A stretch of DNA of 64,000 bases from Ophiostoma sp. CBS 140.51 (Eukaryota; Ascomycota; Sordariomycetes; Ophiostomatales; Ophiostomataceae). The position numbers and the translations under genes were made by a program. Shown here piece by piece: positions 57,401-64,000 of this stretch. Numbering within the stretch: the stretch's first letter is position 1; every line of letters starts with the position of its first letter. The notes beneath the pieces were generated by a model. The model saw only the letters and a program-made list of their open reading frames with translations. It did not search any database and was not told the origin of the DNA. Location of the stretch: the NCBI GenBank assembly GCA_029298735.1, contig JANSLP010000065.1:1-64000 (forward strand). Reading direction: 5' to 3'.

Positions 57401-58045
57401 GCTGACCTGGCACCTCCCTTTGGCTCCTTTGGCACCTACACTCCGTCATCCTACGGCGGTGCAGGCAGTGTCGTGTCCAGCACCAGCGGCATGTCTGAGG
57501 GTCCCAGCCAGCAGCGCAGCAGCAAACGACCGTCGTCCAAGATGATGACTACTGGCCGCAGTGGGGGTGGTACTGGTAATGTCTACGGCGGTGCTAACCC
57601 CAATGTCAACATGAGCCTCAACATGGGCATGGGCATTGGCATCTCGCCCGTCGAGGAGACAGAGTGGCCAGTGCGCAGTGGTGAGGGTGTGCTCGTCAGC
57701 AGTTCTGGCCGCCGCAACGCCCACGGCGGTCCACCCGTTCTGCCTGGTCTGTCGGGCATCCCTGATTCAGTTTCGTCAGGCGGTGGCTTCTTGATGATGG
57801 ACGAGTCCCACGACGAATCGCACAGCAACTACACGACGGACGGCAGTGGCAGCGAGCGGCGTCGGCGGCGGCGCGACAAGGAGGGTCGCGAGGGACGCGA
57901 GGGCAGAGAGCCGCGGGGTGGCAGCAGCACGCTTAAGGCACATACGCAACGGCCGCTGTTGAGCCAAGATGACGAAGCGGGTAGTGTGGCGCCTATGATT
58001 CGGGACTTTGATGCCCTGGATGTGATTGACGACCATGAGCCGTGA
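54449..58045 (+). CDS. Conserved fungal protein, DUF8004-like, 1198 residues
   Basis: This is a single-exon gene. Residues 1-290 are disordered, with a tandem PRDMGP/PRDMSP repeat (near 198-215) and a Gln/Met-rich run. The folded core (about 290-860) starts AIKRWIGSGRPVQRWNKLRK, includes VLVFFGHKG and YFPTPPNMNKVDQLRHHITT, and ends near GRWVLVYGILQTLASVSVDA. The C-terminal 330 residues are Asn/Gly/Ser-rich with a basic Arg/Glu patch. I relate the core to a Pezizomycotina-wide family of unknown function (DUF8004, from memory, unverified). No transmembrane helix or catalytic motif is evident. A role as a large scaffold or regulator is plausible. The preceding 2-kb pyrimidine-rich leader suggests translational or transcript-level control. 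The gene has high GC and strong codon bias. Confidence 0.85.
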   Translation: MSGRSAYVRKKITETKANEKAAMGRGRARSTTSSEDTATLSDYNMPMRQDTGISTTNGRFLKFSEPIRESEPMDYSHMGYGNPTIGSQNGSSVDGRRDGGQGPPVSRPLDDFAYARVRRPNIRTEDVSGIEKSGLRSAVDKKSEGVRRGLVKAFTFGKKNKSNDEKSGEFFRPPSAATVRPPAGGSVNDSDLDLAVDPRDMSPRDMGPRDMGPRDMGNNVGSLHQQLQQQQQQMMMMQERHRHQQLPQSPVDSQPGGWDAGSLTSPPPSSKLPPLPPSSNAPAIKRWIGSGRPVQRWNKLRKDPELWDPNGDVLVFFGHKGQQPRPNPSFRLSSHIIEATESRFLITLLREGSTEEDIQLPPSPIGAPPMLQRHIGGGGANGHLGPHGHGRHGGYGIGQPTPPISEDASLVDADGQISYEMYFPTPPNMNKVDQLRHHITTRNIFALLYHSSIVGLSLYQALADLHARLEAYMPPEMDNVGTIINYLGARGIDDIRNDPESAISLLAWSESPDVRWEEGWRESFLHSTGMYATLESCADFKNVTPITRALLERACLETQLRVQAAEERLAEFQFTDMWPPALTTTASSSGPVQPSPAKAAADRLQKFLLQHYTRTYGRWPPLPPPPAVASQGVPMDPEDDIWLTRTVAHALQKDFAALYDYLVDRDIVWDGSEARSGRKWMLVSESGNKAFEADTLDLPMTDMLVEFDNKQRFPHIPHPYPLVPDSIPPSASSSGKDKDKKGASSGNRAGSVERRVQLAYTVATNMLILGSDFNQSDLIDAFSKFEKVDRVGDVDPSTARRGRWVLVYGILQTLASVSVDALNMRYRDGVSYHLSPRLKGAKMPPWRTTGGGGLVGSSDEAAHELSHCWIVPRTWNTGNNNNGNHGGNSSANQSGNEESSAASSGGSDNNSPVRRSSIITGSSSSNAGGGGGFNFPRPPPTDTLTVRSSSTAGFHTPHGGRSVRSSTSMAALSNAGGVNNGRLGADLAPPFGSFGTYTPSSYGGAGSVVSSTSGMSEGPSQQRSSKRPSSKMMTTGRSGGGTGNVYGGANPNVNMSLNMGMGIGISPVEETEWPVRSGEGVLVSSSGRRNAHGGPPVLPGLSGIPDSVSSGGGFLMMDESHDESHSNYTTDGSGSERRRRRRDKEGREGREGREPRGGSSTLKAHTQRPLLSQDDEAGSVAPMIRDFDALDVIDDHEP

Positions 58046-61000
58046 GAGTGATGATGGATGGGGATGCGGACGAAGATGACGTCGCGTGCTTTAAGCATGC
58101 TGTTCAAATACTTCCTTTTCTTTTCTTTTGTTGTATATCCTAATCGTTTTTGGCTTAAAACGCTGTAATATATATATACGAGAACAATTCATGTGTTTAT
58201 TGGTTTTGCATATTTTGGCCTGTTTTCTCGGGTGTATATTACCTCGCCAATGTTTGATATCATTCTTGGTCTCACGCCAGCGTTGCACTGGTTCTTTTTG
58301 GTCCTTGTCGTGGCTCCAAGTACTTACTGACGCTGCTCTAGGAACACAACTTTAAGTACGAACACGAACGCCCTGGATACAAGCTGAGCCGACCTTAAAA
58401 ACCACGATATCGTGTCACTAAACGCAAGCTAGGCTGAAAACCACCAACACGAGCTTTTGTGCACATATCGTCGTTTTAACTGTGGTTAGTGCCCCCAAAA
58501 GCACTTTTCCAAGCACATTCCATTCCAGTTACCATCACGGTTTGGCATCTCTGGTTTGTGGTCTCTGGTTTGTGGTCTTAGTATTGTCACTGATTTCTAC
58601 CTATTGATCTGTACAGCCTTTTACACCGGGCTTTCTTGGGGACTGCTCTAGCCGCCCGGTGTGTTGCTGTTCCTTGACCAACAGACGTTTCGAAGGTTTC
58701 GACGGCCATTCACCTACATTTACTACGGTTCATGTATCTCAGTTTCCTGTTATTCCCACCCACCCACCTCATGTGATTACCCATCTTCGACGGCCTCTAG
58801 GAGTGAATTCATCTTTGCTCCCATCTCGCGAATGCCGATTCTCCGGAGACAAAGAGCAGGCAGGATTCCCGATGAAGCAGGAGGCTCGAGAGAGCGGCAG
58901 AAACCCATGGCGGTGGATTAACACAGAGTGAGAGCCTCCTCATATTGACAAACGAACACGCTTAACCGCCACCTGACAAAACACAGCCATATTCACGACA
59001 CTCTCGCCTCAATATCCAGTCAGTGGTTCGTATCTGCCGATCTCCGGTCAGTCGGCGCTTTCAAGTTCCCGACAGCCAGGTTTTGTGTTTTTGTGTGCAC
59101 CATGTGCAGGCAGCGTGCAGGCCATGTGTGTTTAACATTTGTTACTCCGCATCTTTTTATCTGCGTGCCCATCTGGTGTGCCTCACTTGCTCACCTTCCT
59201 TCTCTGTCTCACTGCTGTGCCGCCCTGTTGTGCCGCCGACACCATCTAGGTATTTCCTCCGCCAATCGACTGCGACGGTCAAGTGACACTCTGGCCCTTG
59301 CTTCGTTTCTTTTTCGTCGTTCCTTCCCTCACCCTGGTCTCTCGGCACTTTGGTCCCTAGCAGGAGAATGGGGCACGAAAACGCACAACTTGACAAGGGG
59401 GACGCGACAGAATGAGCAGAACCTGCACAAAGTCTGCGTCTTGGCGCCGCACTCCGTTCTCCGCTGTTGTCGGCGCGCAAGATGAAAACAGAAACGGACA
59501 AAATTCAAAATGACTGTCGAAATTAGGCCTGTCGGGCCCCCTCACCGCACCACGACCGACGCGTGGAGCGTCCATGACTTCTTTCCAGGAATACGCAGCT
59601 AAGACGACCAACTACGTTGTGGTGTCAGAACACTAAATCCACCGACAAAGACTCACAGGGACAGAAAAAACTATGGAAAAGAGGACCTCGAATCCTTCAG
59701 TGAGTCCTGTGAGTTTTGTCGATGTGACTCTTAAAAAGCCTCCCAAAATACTGTCGTACGACAACAACTGGGCTCCGGACTTGCACTGATGGCCGCGAGA
59801 GAGACCCGTCAAATTAACAAAGGTACATCCACCACTGGTTTCCACAGAGGAGACAGCCAAAAGGCCTGGCCCTCTTTGACCATCGCTGTCATTGTTTTGT
59901 GGGTTGTTTGTCCCCCTCATCTCCCCATCTCGTTGTCTCTCCTCACTTTTCTGTTATTTTAGGGTTCCTTCCTTCCTCTAAATTTCCCCAATCGGATGGG
60001 CTAGTTGCCGGTGTGAATAACTCGTGGGTTTTGGGGGCAGTTTGGAGCTCTTGGGATGAGTTGTGCAAGGGTGGAGTCTGTTGGGCCGAGAGTTGTGCAC
60101 ACTCATAGACGAGTGGGTCGACTTGTGCACAATTTCCCCAGGTTCAAAACGACTAATACATAAAACGGACAAGGCCAAGCGAGCGCGGGCTGGGCACAGG
60201 GACCGCAAAGGAGAAAGAACAGACGAAAATCACACAACACGCAACAGAGGTTACAGGAGTCATAACACGTCTTTGCCGGCTACGGCGCGTTGTTTATGAG
60301 GGTTTTGTGGTGAAAGCTTGGGGGAACTGGCAGGACGAACTGCCTGTGCCGTTAATCGCTTGCCTGTTCACTTTCCTGGGTGACTCTTCGTTCGATTCAG
60401 TGTTCTTTTTTTGTGATCTCCCTGACTCGTGTGCGATGTCGCGTTGTATGTCCCCTTGATTGTGCCGTGGCATCGTCTGTCTTGTCGTCTGTCGTGTCGC
60501 TGTACTTAGTAGTTTGAATAGCTTGTCACGGCCTGTTTTGTTTCATGGTGTTTTCTTTTCACACACTCCTTTTTCTCTTTTCCTATTTTATCTTGCACCT
60601 TTCCCTTCCCATACCCTCCCCACTCACTCAACGGCCACTCCTCTCACATCGTTCACATCTCGTCTTTTCGGCAAGTTCCCGTCCGATGCAGATATAGATG
60701 CACACAGCGTGTACTTGGACTTGGAGCTAGACCTCTTTTTCTTCTGTTTTCCTTCCACTATTTTCATATTTCCACCGCCCCTTTTCCTTGTCCCGTCCCT
60801 GGCTCTTTCTTTTTTATTCTTTTTCTTTCCCCACTCCGGACTCTTCGTCCAGCCCGGCCGGCGATACTCCAATTCTCCCTTCTCGTACTTATTCAAGTGG
60901 TCCCCTTTTTTCAAACCTTTTGCTCTCCCTTTCCGTTTCCCTTTCCGCGTTTCTGACTTTCTTCCCCGCCACAGCTCCATCTCCACGGCTATCGTCTTTT

Positions 61001-61634
61001 TATTGTCTGTTGGCTGTTTTCTCACCGAGCTCTTTCCTATTCTCGCATCCGTCCTGACATTACCCCTTCTCCTTTCCTTTCCATCCTTCTTTCTCTCCGC
61101 TCCTTTCGGTTTTTTTTCTCTTTTTCTTTGTCTCCCCATTGATAGCACGTGTATACATATACCGACACTACGGAGTACGCGCCCGCCGTCCACCGACACG
61201 ACAAACCAACAAAACGCCACTCGTTTTGCGACTGACACCTCCGCCTTTCCCACCTGTCAGCCAACAATCTTACGAGCGCATTTCCACTCACGACCCGTAC
61301 GCCAAACAACCCACAAACACAAGAACCCTGCGGGCATCTTTCCCAATCGAGCAAGTGACCGCACCCTCTGCTTGCCAACAGAGCCGAAACACCCAAGACT
61401 TGGCCGTCGCCAACGGAGAATTCAACACGAGACTGAGAGTTATTGCGCGATACTCCTCACTTTGTATTTTACGGCATCCTTTTTTATTTGATCTCAACAA
61501 TCTGGTTTGGATTTTCAAGTAACCGGGTTTTGGGACAGTTCATGTATGTTTATTTAACCTGCATATATTGCAATCTGCATATTATCTGGTCGCAGCGCAC
61601 TTTCCCGGCTAACAACTGTAGAAATTAGTCAACC
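58046..61634. other. Long intergenic region, leader of the MFS exporter
   Basis: No gene is seen over 3.6 kb. From about 60,430 the plus strand is CT-rich up to the ATG at 61635. A 343-codon open frame there is compositional only. 58,100-58,600 is the AT-rich 3' flank of the DUF8004-like gene. Confidence 0.5.
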
Positions 61635-63500
61635 ATGTCCGAAGCACGCGGCCCCGCCTCGCTGGCGAGCGACGACACAGCGACGGCACCTCACACGTCA
61701 ACAATAGAAACGCCGGCCGCGACAGCGACAACGACAACGGCAGAATCTGCAGAAAAAGTAGAGGCGGCAGAAACTGCCTCTTCAGCACCCAGCAGCGCGC
61801 TTGGCAAAGAGACAGACGCAGAAAAAGAGACACATGAAAAGGACGCCGCCGCTGCGGCGCGACGTGAACACGAACTCGAGCAGCAGGCTGTCGACGAGGG
61901 CCACGATGCAGATATCCCCTCGAGCAAAGGCTATATCTTGGACGAGCGTGGTGAAGCGAAACGGCGCAAGTCGATTGCTGACAGGAGCCGTCCCACCACA
62001 GCAAAGTCGGGCGCAGCCAAGGATACGGCGTCGGCTGTTGACGCGGACGTTGAAAAGTCGGCTGCTGGTGGCGATGCGGCTGACGACTTTGACGCGCCCG
62101 ACGACCCGAATGTCGTCTGGTGGGACGGCCCTGATGACCCAGCCAACCCCTACAATTGGCCTACTTGGCACAAGGCGCTCAACTGCGTGCTCATCAGTGC
62201 ACTTACCTTCATCACGCCATTGGCATCGTCCATCTTTGCACCCGGTGTGCCCGCTCTCATGGCCGAGTTCAAGAGCGACAGCAATGAGCTGGCGGCCTTT
62301 GTTGTGTCTGTGTACGTGTTGGGCTTTGCGTTCGGCCCGCTGCTGATCGCACCCATGTCCGAGATTTACGGCCGCAACATTGTCTACCACGTCTGCAACG
62401 TCTGCTTTATCGCTTTCGTCGTCGGCTGTGCTCTGGCCCCTTCTCTCAACACTCTGATCGCCTTCCGTTTCCTGTCAGGTGTCTTTGGCTCTTGCCCGCT
62501 GACCAACGGCGGCGGCTCCATTGCCGACATGGTCTCCCAAGAACACCGTGGTGCCGCCATGGCTAGTTTTGCTGTCGGTCCGCTGCTGGGCCCGATTATC
62601 GGTCCCGTCGCTGGTGGTTTCCTGGCTAGTGCCAAGGGCTGGCGCTGGGTGTTTTGGCTGATTGTCATAATCGCTGGCTTTTTGTCTGTTGTCTTCTTCT
62701 TCTCTATGCGCGAGACCTACGCGCCCCTGCTGCTCGAGCGCAAGACGCGCCGCCTTCGCAAAGAGACGGGCAACCAGCAGCTCCGGAGCAAGCTTGATGC
62801 CGGTCTCACATCCAAGGACTACTTCAAGCGCGGCATCTTCCGCCCGCTCAAGATGTTAGCGTTCTCGCCCATCAACCTCATCTTTGCTCTGTACATGGCC
62901 GTTGTCTACGGCTACCTGTACTTGATGTTCACGTCGGTCACCGAGGTCTTTGAGACCACCTACGGCTTCGGCACCAACACCGTCGGCCTGGTATACCTGG
63001 GCCTGGGCGTTGGCTCCATGGCCGGCATGGTCTTTTTCTCGGCCATGTCCGACCGCTACATTAAGAAGATGGCTGCCAAGGAGGGCCAGGGCATGAAGCC
63101 CGAGTACCGCCTGCAGATGCTCCCCCTTGGTGCTGTCCTCTTGCCCATTGGCTTCTTTATCTACGGCTGGACCGCCGAGTACCACAAGCACTGGATTGCC
63201 CCCATTATCGGCATGGTCGTCATTGGTTTCGCCAACCTGGTCATCTTCATGTCTCTGCAGCTGTATCTGGTGGATGCCTTCACGGTCTATGCTGCCTCCT
63301 CGCTCGCCGCCAATACGGTCGTCCGGTCCATTGCCGGTGCCGTGCTGCCGCTAGCCGGTCTGCAAATGTATGACAAGCTGGGTCTGGGCTGGGGCAACAG
63401 TTTACTGGGCTTCATTGCCCTGGCTCTCGTGCCGGCACCGTTCTTTATCCAAAAGTACGGCGAGTACCTGCGCAAGCGCTTCGAGATTAAGGATCTGTAA
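61635..63500 (+). CDS. DHA1-type multidrug MFS exporter
   Basis: This is a single-exon, 621-residue protein. The first 170 residues are a long hydrophilic, Ala/Glu/Asp-rich tail, longer than in many relatives. The core begins DDPANPYNWPTWHKALNCVL, a hallmark of fungal DHA1 polyspecific drug/H+ antiporters. It continues with about 12 helices and the motifs MSEIYGRNIVYHV (loop 2-3), GSCPLTNGGGSIADM (helix 4-5), GPIIGPVAGGF (the antiporter motif C) and a terminal KYGEYLRKRFEIKDL. The family exports azoles, mycotoxins, polyamines and other compounds from the plasma membrane. No biosynthetic genes adjoin it inside the window, so its substrate is open. Confidence 0.92.
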   Translation: MSEARGPASLASDDTATAPHTSTIETPAATATTTTAESAEKVEAAETASSAPSSALGKETDAEKETHEKDAAAAARREHELEQQAVDEGHDADIPSSKGYILDERGEAKRRKSIADRSRPTTAKSGAAKDTASAVDADVEKSAAGGDAADDFDAPDDPNVVWWDGPDDPANPYNWPTWHKALNCVLISALTFITPLASSIFAPGVPALMAEFKSDSNELAAFVVSVYVLGFAFGPLLIAPMSEIYGRNIVYHVCNVCFIAFVVGCALAPSLNTLIAFRFLSGVFGSCPLTNGGGSIADMVSQEHRGAAMASFAVGPLLGPIIGPVAGGFLASAKGWRWVFWLIVIIAGFLSVVFFFSMRETYAPLLLERKTRRLRKETGNQQLRSKLDAGLTSKDYFKRGIFRPLKMLAFSPINLIFALYMAVVYGYLYLMFTSVTEVFETTYGFGTNTVGLVYLGLGVGSMAGMVFFSAMSDRYIKKMAAKEGQGMKPEYRLQMLPLGAVLLPIGFFIYGWTAEYHKHWIAPIIGMVVIGFANLVIFMSLQLYLVDAFTVYAASSLAANTVVRSIAGAVLPLAGLQMYDKLGLGWGNSLLGFIALALVPAPFFIQKYGEYLRKRFEIKDL

Positions 63501-64000
63501 ACTCAGAAAGGCGTTGAAATATACATAGCTATCCATTCCGTTCATTGCATTTGCTTTCTTTTCCTTTTCATTAGCTTCATTTGTCTTTTCTTTCTTCTCT
63601 TCATTGCATATTCATTACCCGTATATACATCTAGATAACTAGACATAACATTTTGGAAAATAATAGCATAACATCATTTTGTCATCATTTGAGCTACCTC
63701 TTGCGCCTTCCATTTGCGTGACAAAGAGCGATGGGCACCATCAATGCCTTGAGGACATGTCGATCCAAGGACCAACAAATTCCGGTAAAATAAAAACAAG
63801 GAGTGAGTGATGCCCAGACAGCATTGGTGATGTGCGTCTGGCCTATGCTTGCATATCCAGCAGAAGTAAAATCAGATCCGGGTCGAGACTTGAGCTGCAT
63901 CCACTCGCCAGATCATCAACAGTGGACCCGACCGAAGAGAAATCAAGAGGATAGAAAATCAGTTTCTAGCCACTTCTTTCTTTTTCTGTTTGTTTCTACA
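63501..64000. other. 3' flank of the exporter, no gene seen
   Basis: T-rich untranslated sequence with no coding signal to the window edge. Confidence 0.4.

Noticed and set aside
56907..57435. Open frames inside the DUF8004-like gene on both strands
   Set aside because: They overlap the long single-exon frame and derive from its GC-rich Asn/Gly/Ser repeats.
60460..61491. 343-codon open frame on the plus strand
   Set aside because: It is almost entirely Phe/Ser/Leu/Pro from a CT-rich tract, has no domain, and lies in the leader of the exporter gene. Antisense frames are equally long.

Overview
The window is nuclear DNA from a filamentous ascomycete. The evidence is introns of 47-105 nt with GTRNGY donors and CTAAC-like branch sites, pyrimidine-rich leaders, a SIT4-associated phosphatase subunit, Dal5-type and sugar-type MFS carriers, and NACHT-type NOD-like receptors (NLRs). 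A Sordariomycete is likely. Ophiostomatales is possible, but I cannot prove it from sequence alone. No tRNA, rRNA or CRISPR array was seen.

Left part (0.5-8.8 kb), nutrient acquisition: a frameshifted hypothetical gene, a secreted CE2-type GDSL esterase, a Dal5-like organic-anion transporter divergent from a TauD-type 2-oxoglutarate dioxygenase (likely a sulfonate uptake and desulfonation pair), and a decayed GH27 alpha-galactosidase. At 8.8-12.1 kb lie a Ser-rich secreted protein and LTR-like debris. At 12.2-16.3 kb is a complete NACHT-ankyrin NLR. Then come a sugar transporter (16.6-18.3 kb) and the SIT4-associated gene (20.0-25.6 kb), whose last intron is unusually long (1.42 kb) and carries an almost open frame.

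Middle part (about 27.9-48.6 kb), an accessory island: a frameshifted small Cys-rich gene; a second NLR (N-terminal helical domain, NACHT, two C2H2-like fingers, degenerate repeats) divergent from a SNF2-RING ATPase; an ankyrin-gene fragment between two copies of a 10-bp minisatellite element; an alpha/beta hydrolase; several decayed coding remnants; a patatin-domain relic of the type found at the N-terminus of fungal NLRs; and a C2H2 gene that starts just downstream of an LTR-like repeat. Four copies of that repeat (about 11.0, 28.5, 41.9 and 47.4 kb) and two GC-rich LTR-like starts mark the mobile-element history. The island looks like a birth-and-death zone for self/non-self recognition genes.

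Right part (48.6-64 kb), conserved chromosomal DNA: very long pyrimidine-rich intergenic or leader regions, a 1198-residue conserved fungal protein of unknown function (DUF8004-like), and a DHA1-type multidrug MFS exporter.

Gene models with introns were built by hand from splice consensus and reading-frame arithmetic. All multi-exon models called intact sum to whole codons.
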